Part shown: positions 12,122 through 23,732 of the stretch, piece after piece
Layout: the number at the start of each line of letters is the position of its first letter
Numbering within the stretch: the stretch's first letter is position 1
Assembly (NCBI GenBank): GCA_015350385.1
Contig: WNKI01000003.1
Coordinates: 1,831,730 to 1,895,729 of the forward strand
From: Aculops lycopersici
Taxonomy: Eukaryota; Arthropoda; Arachnida; Trombidiformes; Eriophyidae
Reading direction: 5' to 3'
Length of the DNA stretch: 64,000 nt
Translations under genes and position numbers: made by a program
Notes under the pieces: generated by a model
Seen by the model: only the letters and a program-made list of their open reading frames with translations
What the model was told of the DNA's origin: nothing
Database searches by the model: none

Positions 12122-13283
12122 CTGTAGGTTCCGCCTGAATTTGGTTGCTCATAGTGGCGAATGTAACTTGATATCAATGAAGGAGCTTGTTGACTGGATA
12201 TATTTGGAACTTGAAAATCACCGCTCGCATTAGGATGCAACAAAACTTGATCAATCTTAACAGGTGCCGTTCGATTGAACCACAAAACTTGAGCTTGAGG
12301 CCGCGAACCCTCGACGATGCACTGGATTGCGTATATTCTATTTGGTTGGACTGAATAGAAGGCTTGTGGGCCGCTTGTGGATGCTGTTGATGGTGGCATT
12401 GACGATGGTGCAGCAGTCGATTGCTGGGGTTGAATTGGTTGCAATATCAATCGCTGCTGAGTCTCGATATCGCGCACCATCAAGCTGACACTTGACGGCT
12501 TCACCTGGACGTTCAATTTGAGCCATTTGAGCATCAGAGGCGACGCCTGACTGTTGCCCTGACTCTGGGGTCCCACGTGTCCATTTATCATGGCGCCCAA
12601 TTGGGCCAAATTTCTCACTGGCATGTCGTTGGTCGATTGCTGTTGTGATTGCGCAATCGTTTGCGGAATCACCAGGCACACAAAGCGCGAGTTCAAATCG
12701 TAGCGACTCAGCGAAAAGGTGACCGAGCTGCTGGTAATTAATTGACCGGTTCTATTGCCTCCAGAGGCACTTGTCGTGCTATATGATGAACTCGATGGCG
12801 AGGATGGCGACGAGTCCACGTAGCTCATTCTCTTGTGGGCCCAATGCAAGCGCATCAGCTGCACCTCAGGTTGCGATTGCTGCTGTTGCTGTCGGCGCTC
12901 GTTGCTCGCTCTACTCGAGCCACCGGAAGTTGGCTCTCCGTCGTTGTCGTTGTAGTCGTTGCTGTCGGTGGCAATTGTGAATGGTTCCGAGTCTCGGGAG
13001 TTGGCCGGCAGTGGCGACATGGGAGGAAACATCGCTAGGCTGCTCACGTTGAGCCACTCGATTCTTGGCGCCGGCTTGCCGCCGCCCGATTGGCACTCGA
13101 GTTTTATCTGCGCTCCCTCCTTGAATGTCAACTGATGGCTATTGCTGTTGCTATAACCGAGATTCTCGCCCTCCTTTGGCTGACTGGCGTCCAGCATTGC
13201 GCCGCCACCATCCGAACCCTCGAACCTCTGGCTCGAGCTAACGAGTCGCCCATTGACCAGCAACTGAGGCTCATTAGGGCGCG
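12122..13283 (-). CDS. side: Sidestep-like receptor, exon 2 (Ig domain 2 and start of domain 3)
   Basis: The acceptor is ACCACCAG, ending at 13284 after a pyrimidine-rich tract. The donor GTGAGT at 12121 leaves phase 2. Joining to exon 1 gives the natural linker LLVIA-RPNEPQLLVNG. Domain 2 has FKEGAQIKLECQSGGGKP, RIEWLNV and SVTFSLSRYDLNSRFVCLV, with a long Ser/Asp/Gln-rich insertion between strands. Domain 3 begins with RIYAIQCIVEGSRPQAQVLW, where the GSRP-x-W pattern is characteristic of the third Ig domain of Sidestep and nephrin-like proteins. In Drosophila, Sidestep family members are cell-surface ligands for Beaten-path proteins in motor-axon guidance and synaptic matching. Which paralogue this is cannot be told here. 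Confidence 0.75.
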
Positions 13284-14004
13284 CTGGTGGTTGTTGGAAG
13301 GGGGGATAAGTTGAAAGTTACGTAAGGCAAGTTGGTGCCAAGTTGCCAGCGGCGATTTTGTATGTTTAGTGAGCAAGTGGAAAAGAGATTGGGATTGGAA
13401 TTGGGCGAGAAAGTTTCGTGGGTTAGTGAGCAGGTTGGGGAAATTTTATTTTTTCGCTTGTTAGCTTAAACTGGCGGCAAAATTGTGTCGACATTTAGGT
13501 TGCCACTGCCGCTTCTTCTGGCTCCCTATTTGAGATCCGCTATTGTTGTCGACAAGTTGCTAGTGGCGCACAAAATGTTGAATTGCGCCAGGTAAACAGC
13601 ATATCGAACCTTTGGGCAGTCGGATGGCTCTAGTTTAGTTTTGCTCGCGACCAGGCAACCGGAAATCTATAGCCTCGAGCTACGATCGTTTACCTGCTGG
13701 CTGATGATTTGTCAGCAGTGAGCAGTAGCAAAGGCAATACCTGCAAATGCCTCTTCTGCATGCTAGCTTAAATGGCAGCTACATAAGTTAGCAACAACAA
13801 CAACAACTGTGATAGCAATCAGATCCAGCTACCTGGCAACTCGCTGCCGCCCGCTCAATGGCCGAGTCAGTCCTCCTATTCAGTGGAGTGCAAGGCGAGC
13901 AAATCATATAGTAAAGCTGACATCATCATTCGATTAACTGCCACCGCCACTGCTACATGATCTTATCCGAGGATTCAATAAAGAGAGCTAACAATTTCAC
14001 TTAC
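13284..14004 (-). other. Sidestep-like intron 1
   Basis: 721-nt intron with donor GTAAGT at 14004 and acceptor AG at 13285-13284, phase 1 on both sides. Confidence 0.7.
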
Positions 14005-14803
14005 CTATCACCAGTAAATGGCTCGTGGTTATGGTGGGACACTTGTTAAAATCGTCCAGCGAGTCACTAAACGTAATCTCGCACTTGTACTGGCCCTCGT
14101 CCATCAAGTCCAGCGAGTTGATTGTGAGCAGATCGCAGTCGAAATTGGACTCTAGTTCGGATCTAATGGCGGCTAATTTTGGCAAATCAATTATTTTATT
14201 GGCGCCTTGATATTGGTACTGCTGCAGTTGATCCTCTTGTTGCCAATGATATGATTGAGGGAATGCATTTCGGTTTCTCTGGGGCGCTGAGGACACCATG
14301 GCGAATCTTGGATGTTGGAGGCAGGCGTTTAATTTAGATGTCGACGAAGAGAACGACGACTTGGGCGAGCTGCCACCACCTGCCGCCGCATTACGTGACC
14401 AGGTAAATTTGCTCGCTGGCGCTGAGTTGGCCGGCATCTCGTCGCCGCTCGGCTGATCCGACGCCAGCTCGTCCTCGGTCTTTTGGTCCAAACGAGTCCA
14501 CTGTTTGCTAGTGACATTCAACTTGTACCAGGCGATAAAATATGGCTCGCCGCAATTCTTCTGTTTGCCAATGAGACATGGTAGCTGAGTTTGGCCGCTC
14601 GCCTTTCCAACCAGATGGTACTCATTGAAATTCGACACCTGCTGTTGTTGTTGTTGTTGTTGTAGTAGTTGTGGTGGTTGTTGGCTTGTGACTAGTGCTG
14701 GCGCAATCGCAATCAATAACAAACAAGTGATAAATGCGATCGTTTGTGTCACTCTGGCCATCGATTCATTAGGCGCCGAGCGGATTCTATTTGAATGCGA
14801 CAT
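14005..14803 (-). CDS. side: Sidestep-like receptor, first coding exon (signal peptide, Ig V domain)
   Basis: Two starts are possible: ATG at 14803 (MSHSNRI) or ATG at 14761 (MARVTQ). The second lies immediately before a clear signal peptide (IAFITCLLLIAIAPALVTSQ). After a poly-Gln stretch comes a V-set Ig domain: QTQLPCLIGK (first Cys), YFIAWYKLN (core Trp) and LMDEGQYKCEITF (second Cys), ending HLLVI. A large Ser/Gly/Gln insertion lies between strands. The exon ends in phase 1 at a strong donor. The open frame continues upstream of the ATG but begins from a non-ATG codon, so the extra residues are probably 5' UTR. The four exons together encode about 932 residues. Confidence 0.75.
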
Positions 14804-16201
14804 TCTTCTTCTTCGTTTCTTGTATAACTTCATTTGACTCTCATGATAACAGCAACTTGTTGTATTGCACCGTTTCTCGTGATTGATCACATTTATTTCC
14901 TTGTTGTTTGCCTCTTGAACAATACAATTAAATTTTCGCACATCACAGATAAACTCTTGCTTGAAATATATTGATTTGATCTTTCTCTTAAATCTATTTG
15001 AATACTTGACTCTTGATTGCCAAATCCTCACTATCACGTCAACTCTTTCATTGATTCGATGATCCAAGCTCATAGTAATTATTGAATGATCATCTAGCAA
15101 ATGAGCAATCTTCAATTCAATTAAGCCAAGTTCACGCAAACAAGCCCCATGAGTTCGAGGAGGAATCTCGTGACAACCATGCAGCTAGAGGGAAACTAAC
15201 TGGACGCTCAATCGACCCGATAGAAACTATCAAAAGCACGCGCGCACTATACACTAATTGACGTTCGATGGGTGTTCAATTCGAAATGAACAATGCGTGG
15301 TAATAATTATCTCACTCCCTTGAAATTGATTCAAAGAAAGGAGAGTTGAAGATTTTAATGCTTGTTGCCCGCGCCAGTGACAAAATGCAACTGAATCAGG
15401 GGAAACGGGGCGCGCGGGCAAAAGTGCCCAAAAGCGCGTTACACAATTGCACTAGTGTGTGTGTGTGTGTTCACAAGGGAGTTGTGTGAGTTTGCGCACA
15501 TTGTGTCGCGAGAAATAATGCACCACAGAAACGCGTTCGCTACTTGATTAGGCCGCCGCCCAACGTCGAGCGAACGCACTGATACGCGCAAACCCCTTCC
15601 ACGTAAATCCCCAACAGTTGTGTGGGAGCGCAACGAGAGGGCAAGGGAAGAAATTTAATTGGACACGCAAACCACTTGTTTTGCGGCGCAAGTTTTAGCG
15701 ATTACTCGAGCCTCAAGTGTAGCAATGACAAGCAACCAACTTTATTAGCACCACTCACAGCATTGGAAGCCGCCGATGTGCTTTTCATTCAACTAACACC
15801 AGGCAATGTTACACAATCGCCAGTCAATCTCTAGTGGAACAGTGGAAATCATGAATGAATAGGTCGAATGTAAGCAATCGAGTTTGCGATGATGAGAGCC
15901 ACTCATCGCTCTTGAATGTTGTTGTTCCACTTCAATACTGTTGCTCAAGCCTCCTACTTGCCTCCTACTCGGCGGAAGTTGGCGTGCATTTGTTGGCCTC
16001 ATAGAGCGAGGCCAGAGAATGCGTTTAGTTTTAGGGCGAGCTATCTCTCTCTGCTCGGCTGATGTTTGCTTGGTCGGTGGTCGGTTCCCGATGTTGCGAG
16101 CGCTGCAACGCTCTTAGACGGATCATCAGTTGCCGCATGCTGGTGATGTACACAAAGCCGTTGCCATTGAAATGTTTCCCTTTTGGTTAGAAGTGGCACG
16201 G

Positions 16202-16248
16202 TCCAATCGGAAGGGGCGCGCCAATCGCCAGGCCGGATGTATAAAAAT
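16202..16248 (+). promoter_or_regulatory. Possible core promoter (two CCAAT motifs and a TATA box)
   Basis: CCAAT occurs at about 16203 and 16221, followed by TATAAAAAT at 16240-16248 on the plus strand. The spacing resembles a TATA promoter, but no recognisable ORF follows, so this is a motif-level call only. Confidence 0.25.
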
Positions 16249-17356
16249 ATGAGTTATTGAATATTGCGCAAAGAACACCAACTGTCCACGTTAACTCGCT
16301 CCCTCTTGCCTCGCTCTCCACCCGTTTGCTTGCTTGCTCACTAACGCTTCCGGCGGCGCTGCTCATACTGGTCTAGCTCACTTCCGGCCCTCGACGGCCA
16401 CTTGGTCTTTAGCTCGCTGGGCTTGCTGCAGTCGTGGTCGTCGTTGTGATCGTGGCCGTCGCCGCTAAGCACACAAGTTGATTTGTGTTTCTTCTCATGA
16501 TTTGCAGCCAAATGCGCACCACACAAAGCGAGACGCTAACTCGTCGAATCAATATTTTATTTTCGGCTTCCCGCAGACTTTTGCCGTTGGCGAGCGTCGT
16601 CGGGCTGCTTGTATCAGTTCGGTTGCCTAGCCAGTCCAGTCTCCTTCTTTTGATCACATAAACTCGCGGCTTAAGTCGCTGGCGGCGGACTCATGGCAAA
16701 CTTGCGCAGTAGCACAGCCAAATTCATATCTCTCTCCCATTGTGAGTTGGTAGGAATGAGCGCACCGGAAGTCGGTTGGATTATGGGCCCACGGAGCACT
16801 TGGCATTTCTTAGCTCCTCGGCTGGCTGATTCTTGGTCGGCGAATGGAGGGTGGCAAGAGAGACGCGGTTGTACTTTTCCACCAGTCGGTCTACAAAACC
16901 CACAACGAGCGGCGAGTTTGAACCTCACTAAACCAAGATGGACTCTATGTCAGGGGGACGGGAGGAAAAGTCAAGGTTTGGAGGAGGAAAAGAGGGACTC
17001 ATCGATGAGTGGCCAGAAGGGACCGAACAAGAGAAACCTACAGCATTACAAGCAACAAAGTGTTTGACCAAGTAACTGGCCAGTTGGCCCCATTGGCCAT
17101 CGCCGTCGAACAAAAACAAAAACCAAATCCAAATCCAGATCTAAAACCAACCACTGACCACAAAGCTCCACGGTGTGCAAGCGGGCATCCATACAGCTGC
17201 TTGAAAAGTGGGCGCAAGAAGCTAGAGAGTTGTCATTTTATGAATCATCTCTTTCATTTGCCCCAATGCCACGTCCAAAACCACCGACTCAGTAAGCGCA
17301 ACCCGCGGCACCCAAATCTCATCCTCGTCGTGCAATAGTTTCGCATTGGCTGCTCT

Positions 17357-17418
17357 TCTCTCTCTCTCTCTCTCTCTNNNNNNNNNNNNNNNNNNNNTCT
17401 CTCTCTCTCTCTCTCTCT
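17357..17418. repeat. (TC)n microsatellite containing an assembly gap
   Basis: Uninterrupted TC flanks 20 Ns at 17378-17397. The gap is probably an unresolved expansion of the same dinucleotide. Confidence 0.9.
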
Positions 17419-17760
17419 GTTTGATTAATGATTTAACTCCGCAACTAACTCGCTTTTTCTCGTGCCCCTCGCCGCTGCCGCCGCCGCTGCTCTTTTGCGC
17501 CTTCCATCTCTTAGATTGTCGTCGCCCGTTTTGGCTTCTCGCTATTTGGTTGATTTCATCGGAGCGCCACCATTTCACAGCAACCACCTAATGGCTCCAA
17601 ATGGCGACACATTGGCCAAGATCAAGCGCAAAAATTGGTCCAAATTCAGATAGATTGATCGCTGGCAGGACCGCAACTACTGGCACTGTTAGCACTGTTG
17701 GTAGTGGTGGTAATAGTGTGCAAAAGATAGAGATTTCGAGATGACAATGAATTGTGCCCA

Positions 17761-17812
17761 TTCAACTCAATTCAATTCAAGTCGATTCGGTTCGGTTCGG
17801 TTCGATTCAATT
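17761..17812. repeat. Drifting pentanucleotide array (TTCAA, TTCGG)
   Basis: Tandem five-base units pass from TTCAA through TTCGG and back to TTCAA. Confidence 0.7.
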
Positions 17813-18931
17813 GGCGCCATTGGAGTCGCCATTTCCCCTGACGCCTCTTTTTAGGGTTCACTCTTGCCACATTTTTTCCACAGCCAAACAAGAGAGCACC
17901 GACTCGCTCCGCTCGTGAGTCGGGGGCCGATTGTTGCGCAACCAGCGCAACTTATTGACTTAGCTGCAGGCAGGCCGCTCGCTGTTCAGAATCTGAAAGG
18001 CTGGAACCGGAACTCGACCAGCCGAATCTCTCTTCCTCCGTGTCTATTGTTTACATTCCGGATTTAGCCTTGGAACAGTTTAAAATTGATGAGTGGCAGC
18101 GCCACTGCCATCGGTAGCCAGAGTTTAAAATGAGCAGTGGAAAGAGAGCAAATTGGGGTAAATCCCGAGATGGGCGCGGCCCTCTGGGTAAGTCGGAATC
18201 TCGAATCAACAAATCGATTGCGCAGCACCCAATCGATTTGTGGCTTCCTCCTGCAAAGCTCTGGTTCATGAGTGCTCGTGCTGCCTGGTGCCTTGGTGTC
18301 AGAACCCAAAGCTGGCCTCTGCATCCATCGACATCATTAGCATGAGCATTGGAATCAGCATCAGATTCAACTTTGTGGGTGGTGGGATTTTGCGCCTCTA
18401 ATTCGGACTAAAACTGGGAAAAATTTTCGAAAATTTTAAAATTTAACAATTTTCCGCCCCTAATTGTCGCTAGGCGCCTTCAAACTGCTCTCTAGTGTAA
18501 GCAACTGGAGCGAGGCAACCAACAAAGCCAAAGTTCAAGAGCCTCGAGCTCAGAGATAGATGGTCGAGGCAAAAGGCAGAGCGGCGCTTGTGTTTACATT
18601 AGCATGGGAGCCAGCCACATGAACTGCAACGCGCTAATGATGATCTTTTAGTTACGTGTGGCTAAAAGATCGCGCGTTTAAACTTGAAAATCAACTCATC
18701 GGTTGGCCGGCGTTTTGTGTGTGCAACTGTTTCTGCGTAGCTACACAGAGACAGCCGCAGAGTTAGTTTTGACGACGATGATGATGACGTAAGTGTCTAA
18801 TGGCCATTTGACCGCCAGAGGATCGAACAGAAACCAGTGCCGGTGGAGACAAAAGGCAGTGGCCGCAATATGAGCAATGATGGCGGCGGTGATGACGAAG
18901 CGCAGTTGTGGAAAATTGCGCTTCAGGTTAG

Positions 18932-18977
18932 AGTGGTGTGGTGTCGTATCGTGTGGTATGGTGCGGTGCGGTGCGGA
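18932..18977. repeat. Drifting pentanucleotide array (GTGGT to GTGCG)
   Basis: Five-base units related to GTGGT change gradually into perfect GTGCG copies at the right edge. Confidence 0.7.
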
Positions 18978-20269
18978 AAAGAGAAGCGATACCGCAGAAT
19001 ACGGGGAGCTAGAGAAGGGAAAGTTTGCGGGAGGAAATGGAAGTAAAATGCAAATTTGCTATTCGACCAACTTGAGCGATAAATTGTGTTTCGCAACTTC
19101 TCGTTGCCGACAACGACCACGACCACCTCGCGTCGCTATCATGTCGCCGCCGGTTAGCCTGAGCGCAGCTGTCGCGTTTGGGTTCTGCTTGGAGGTTGAA
19201 AGGAAGCGAGAACGTTTGTTACCGATACTCAAACTAAGCGAGCGACGAGAGAGAGAAAGAGAAACAGTTTCTATTCCGCCCACCGGTAAATATGATCATC
19301 ATTGAAGTTGTTGCTTTTGTTGTTTCAGTGCTCAACAACTTCACTGTTCAATGCGAAGAAAGCACGCGATTATCGTATGGAGCCTAGCGACTTTTGCCCG
19401 ACTGCAAATTTCTGGCGCGCCACTCGCCCAAAAGGCTATAGCTGGCGCACGCGAAACGGGAGCGCATAATTAATTAGATTTGCGGCGTAAATTGAGAAGG
19501 CAATCGGTGATGTCGCCTAACAATCGATTGCTTCTAGCTGGTGGATAGATAGATTTGGTTCACTTGAATCGGAAGGAACAATTCGAAACGAACGTCGAAA
19601 CGAACTCGATTCGCTGGTTTCCGGTCATGCTGCTGTTTGCACTCTTCGTCGTCGTCGTCGTCGCCGATACAGAAGCCAAAGTTTGCGTTTGCGCCTCGAA
19701 GCGATTCAATTTCATCCTAAACGCCCATTGCTCTCCACTTTTTGATCTGCTGGCCATCGAATTGATGGAAATCTTCATGCATCAACAACTACAACCCACC
19801 AACCCAAATGGCCACTGGACATTTGAGGCGGCCATAAGATGCGGCAACAAATTTCACCTCCGCGCTCTGGGTTTTCGGACTTTGGATTCGAATCCGAATT
19901 TGGATTCAGGTTTAGGTTTGCGTTTGCGTTTGCGTTTGCGTTTGGGTGGTAAAGTTGGCGAATCGGTCAGGAGAACTGACGGCCAAAATCGTCAAGTAGC
20001 AGCACAGTGACACTATTGAGGGCGAGGGAAGTTGCGTCATAGGATTGTAGTCATAATCGTCGAGGTCGACAACAACCACCACCACGATGTTGGGATAGAA
20101 GAAGCAAAAGTTCGGCTCGCCTCTTTGTTGGCCAATCGATTTGCCATGCGCCAGATCCGCGCGCTAGATTAATCCAATTTTTCAAGTTTGCCAAACAACA
20201 TTTGCTGCCAGCGCAAAAGCGTTGCTTGCTCATACCACTAGAGACTAGAACAGAATAGAACTCCACAAA

Positions 20270-20335
20270 CTGAACTGAACTGAACTGAACCGAACCGAAC
20301 CGAACCAAACCAAACCGAGCCGAGCCGAACCAAAA
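20270..20335. repeat. Drifting pentanucleotide array (TGAAC, CGAAC, CAAAC, CGAGC)
   Basis: About thirteen five-base units change stepwise from TGAAC to CGAAC, CAAAC, CGAGC and CGAAC. A minus-strand ORF across it is a repeat artefact rich in Phe, Gly and Ser. Confidence 0.8.
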
Positions 20336-21935
20336 CAAGGAGGAAAAAGAAAGCTTTACAATGGCAAATCTATCGCGCCAGAGGAGACACTTGATTAATT
20401 GTTGCTGCCTACAAGCTGACGCCAGCTTGGATTTCTTGCTCTCCCTCTCTCACTTTCGTCTATTGGTTTGCTGTCAAGAAGGCAAAACTTTTCACCGATT
20501 CCCTCCCTCTTTCTGTTGAAATTTGCCTTTAGTCAGCAGATTTCCTGTCGCTGCTGTTGCCATTCTGTTTTTATAGAACCAAAATAAGACTTTCCTCTCT
20601 GAGAGGAGAAAGTCCAGAGTGAAGTGATAAACTCAAATGGTAGAGGAGGCAATAGATTATGGCCAATGTTGAGTAATTTGAGCTCAGAATTTTGGTTGAT
20701 CAACAAGTCGCTGTATGATGAACAAGCAGCATTGAGAACCGGAAATACCTGAGTGTGTAGTGAGTAATGAACTTTTACATTTGGCCTTAGGTTGAGGCGG
20801 TGGACTTTTGCATCCACGAAGCTCAAGATCCTCTAGTAGGTTAACAATTTTGCTCCCAAAACCGATGGGAGCAAACCGGAAGACCATCGAGCAGCAGTAG
20901 CAGCGGTGGTAGCTGTAGTGGAAGCAATGAAAGTGGATTCCCCACACGACACGCGCCAGCTCGAGATGGCCGATGCACGAGCCAGCACTGTCCAGTCGGT
21001 GTATCCCGTTGACAGGTGCTATTAATCACAGTTTTGCTTTTAGACGGGGCACGTGCGGCCAGCGAGCAACTTGAGCCAAGTGAGCAATGGCCCTGGTCGC
21101 GTCACTTCCCCTTCCTCCTCCCATTTGGCAGCCGCCAAAAGACCGCTGCAATGAGTTTACTATGCGGCGCTCATGACATCGATTGCTTGCAGTCGGTGGT
21201 TGTTGCTTGTGAACTAGTGACAGCGAGGACAAAACTAGCAGAACTAGTGGAGTGCACTGAGAGGCTAGTGAGTGAACCCAACCCACCACTTGGACATGGG
21301 ATGAGTTTGTTGTCGAATGACACACACACACACACACACTGGACATTACATGACGCTGATGAGCCTACCGCTCTAGCGTCCATTGAGGCCAACCAGAAAG
21401 CCAGCCAAAAAGCCGCCGGCTATCGACGACACTAGTCAATGAATCAAAGAGAGAGATCGTTTGCGCACGTTGCAATTGCATCATCATGGGCAAGTCTAGA
21501 TGACTTAAGGGGCGAGCAAAGTCGAACCAACGAGTTGTCACCTCCAAGGTTTCGATTAGAACTAATGCTTGGCTGGTTGACTAACCAATAGTGTTACGAG
21601 CTAAAAGCGAGAGAGCCAAGCATTATTGATATGAGATGCTCGGTCACCACACTTCCAAGTCAAGTGCAGCCCTCTGGTGCGAGGGTCAGTAGAACTAAAA
21701 TCACTAGTGCTAGATTATCGAGGAAGTGGATAGTATTTTGAATACGATATTTTGCACTCCAACCTCGTGGCACCCAACGAGCACCAATCTCTACCTGTTG
21801 GGACCGATTTGACACCTGTTTGTTTCGAATTCCGGTTTTGGTATCAAAAGGTGGCAACCACCTGTTTGGGATTATCTGATACAGTAAACTTTTCTTCGTT
21901 GTTTGGGTGAACAGAAAAAGAAAACATCTAGTTGC

Positions 21936-21941
21936 TTTATT
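21936..21941 (-). terminator. Poly(A) signal overlapping the TRAPPC9-like stop codon
   Basis: The minus strand reads AATAAA at 21941-21936. The TAA stop of the TRAPPC9-like ORF (21939-21937) is part of this hexamer. Confidence 0.6.
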
Positions 21942-23721
21942 GTTTAACTTCCATCTTGAGCTTGTCATTGCTACTATCCTCATTGATATCTAGTTTCTCG
22001 GGCTCCGTCTTTGGTTGGTGGTCATCCAAGAGATGGAGCTCCGAAATTTTCAATTCATCATCAATCACAAGATCGGGCTTGTCCTCCGCGGGCTCGAGTT
22101 GTACCTTGATTGTACATTTTCGACAGTACATTTCCGTCAGAGCAATACCACCACTGTACTCAAAGGTTAACAATGTTGTTAGGCAGTCGGGTGATTTGGC
22201 AAACATCTCTTTGCTTCCGCTGAACTCCAGAGGCACGTCCAATTTCGTTCCTGCTTTCAAAGGTGTTGTGGCCAAGCTCTCGAGTAATTCATCATTCCAA
22301 CTCACCAATCGCCTCCTCTCTAATGGTGCTAGAGGTTTTTGTATTCTCTCACGAATATAGAGATAGTCCACATCAACATTGCTCGAATTGAAAATCGTAA
22401 GCACTGTCTTGAATACTTGCTCAGGTTTCACCTTAATTGAGCACTCCAAAACTATCAAATCTTTCTCAACATGATCAGCTGGGATCGGATCGAAGAAGGC
22501 ATCCTCTAGATCATCGGGAAACTTGAATTCGATTCTTGGCAGTGGGGGACAAATATCAACAACATATTGACTTGGGAACTTGTTTTTTGGTATCATATCT
22601 AGCCGACAATCGCTCTTAACGCCAAGCAAATGGGTAGAGTAACCAAATACTTCTATTCTATTGTTGATACCTTTTATGTGATCATCCGACTTGGGTAACT
22701 GTCGTGGAATTCCGACTAGATGGACGGTTACTTGTGAGTTAGGATTTGGTTCCAGCTTCAAGCTTGAAGATTTTGTTTCCAATGGCACTCCATCAGTCAG
22801 TAGGGTTATTGAAGGAACATTTAATTCGAACGGCAGGGTATTGCGTAACACCAAGACAGTTGAACAAGGTTCATCCTGGACCCAGGTTATATCAGTTATA
22901 ATTGAATTCGAATCAGTTCTTCTGGCTTCAACAATACTCATTGAATTATAGTTATTGATTGGCGTGAAAATAAACGGATTTTCCGATTTCTTATCCTCGG
23001 CTCCAGTTGGTGTCATCATGGATCTTCGCCTCAATTGATTAAGTCTAACAGGCCTAAGAGACCAAGCTAGCGGTAGTGGTTCGAAACGCAGACATAGCGG
23101 ATATTTGGTAAAATTCACAGTAGGGATGACATAGCCGCTGCTCAACCTCAATGGCACAGGTGAATCTTCTCCGAAGATAGTAGACGCTTCCTCTAGGTCT
23201 CGAGCAAAGTCTTTCTTCTTAGAAGCAGACAAGTAGAAGTCTAAGGTGTGCAATACAAAACTCATATGTCTTATAGCCAAAGTTCCAGCTTGAACATTTT
23301 GTATTTTCTTGCAACATGTGATCAGCTCCTCGATCAATTGTACGTGTAAACCAGGCCAAACGGAACTACATCGATTACCTAATGCCTTCTCATACTCGAT
23401 TGGATCAAGAGTGAGTCCGAAACCATCTAGAGAGCTAATGAGAGAATCATAGCATGACTGCCAGTTGGATTGCACGGTTACCGATTTTAATGCTGCAAAT
23501 CTCCTATAGAATGCAGCCTTCCTCTTGAACCCTATTCCTTCGTAGATGTTTCCAGCTAATACTAATCTTTCGACTTGCAACTCACTATCTTGAGGGAAAG
23601 GTGTAAACACAACTGATTGTATAAATTCATGCACTAATACTTTGATGGGCTTGGTGTCATTTTGCGACTGTAGAAAGTCATAACCAGGTAATAGGCGCTG
23701 ACTTCTAAAGTTTATATTCAT
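21937..23721 (-). CDS. TRAPPC9: TRAPPC9/Trs120-like protein lacking both ends
   Basis: 594 residues. TRAPPC9 (Trs120 in yeast, brunelleschi in fly) is a TRAPP II subunit that helps activate Rab11-type GTPases at the Golgi. Family-specific blocks are clear: IYEGIGFKRKAAFYRRFAAL (cf. the YELIGFHRKSAFFKR block of vertebrate TRAPPC9), IRHMSFVLHTLDFYLSASKK, NFTKYPLCLRFEPLPLAWSL, PFELNVPSITLLTDGV and LLTFEYSGGIALTEMYCRK. The match begins near human residue 400 and stops near the YSGG block, whereas the human protein is about 1150 residues. The N-terminal solenoid and last Ig-like region are therefore absent. The ATG at 23721 has a perfect Kozak context (GCCACCATG) and an in-frame stop lies upstream near 23765. 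The preceding zinc-finger ORF ends 11 nt earlier. The stop lies within AATAAA. The tail is acidic and unique. An unseen upstream exon cannot be excluded. Confidence 0.85.
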   Translation of the reverse strand: MNINFRSQRLLPGYDFLQSQNDTKPIKVLVHEFIQSVVFTPFPQDSELQVERLVLAGNIYEGIGFKRKAAFYRRFAALKSVTVQSNWQSCYDSLISSLDGFGLTLDPIEYEKALGNRCSSVWPGLHVQLIEELITCCKKIQNVQAGTLAIRHMSFVLHTLDFYLSASKKKDFARDLEEASTIFGEDSPVPLRLSSGYVIPTVNFTKYPLCLRFEPLPLAWSLRPVRLNQLRRRSMMTPTGAEDKKSENPFIFTPINNYNSMSIVEARRTDSNSIITDITWVQDEPCSTVLVLRNTLPFELNVPSITLLTDGVPLETKSSSLKLEPNPNSQVTVHLVGIPRQLPKSDDHIKGINNRIEVFGYSTHLLGVKSDCRLDMIPKNKFPSQYVVDICPPLPRIEFKFPDDLEDAFFDPIPADHVEKDLIVLECSIKVKPEQVFKTVLTIFNSSNVDVDYLYIRERIQKPLAPLERRRLVSWNDELLESLATTPLKAGTKLDVPLEFSGSKEMFAKSPDCLTTLLTFEYSGGIALTEMYCRKCTIKVQLEPAEDKPDLVIDDELKISELHLLDDHQPKTEPEKLDINEDSSNDKLKMEVKQ

Positions 23722-23732
23722 GGTGGCTCTGT

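Larger units (their letters stand above)
14804..21935. other. Gene-poor stretch with simple repeats
   Basis: This is the 5' flank of the Sidestep-like gene followed by sequence with no recognisable protein family. It contains (GT)n near 15455-15470, a TATA/CCAAT cluster near 16202-16248, an N gap in a (TC)n tract, drifting pentamer arrays, a (GTTTGC)n tract near 19915-19944 and (CA)n near 21319-21340. An open plus frame at 19627 begins with a hydrophobic signal-like segment but continues into repeat-derived sequence. Confidence 0.55.

Noticed and set aside
14804..15139. Extended N-terminus of the Sidestep-like protein upstream of MSHSNRI
   Set aside because: The frame is open but begins from a non-ATG codon, and the signal peptide lies at MARVTQ; an extension would bury it.
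19555..20010. Plus-strand ORF with a signal-peptide-like start at 19627
   Set aside because: Hydrophobic stretch derives from a GTC run and the C-terminal half is the GTTTGC repeat; no domain and no downstream exon.
20860..21015. Open plus frame ending MKVDSPHDTRQLEMADARAS before a GTGCTA site
   Set aside because: Looks like a possible first exon, but the donor is weak and I found no partner exon.
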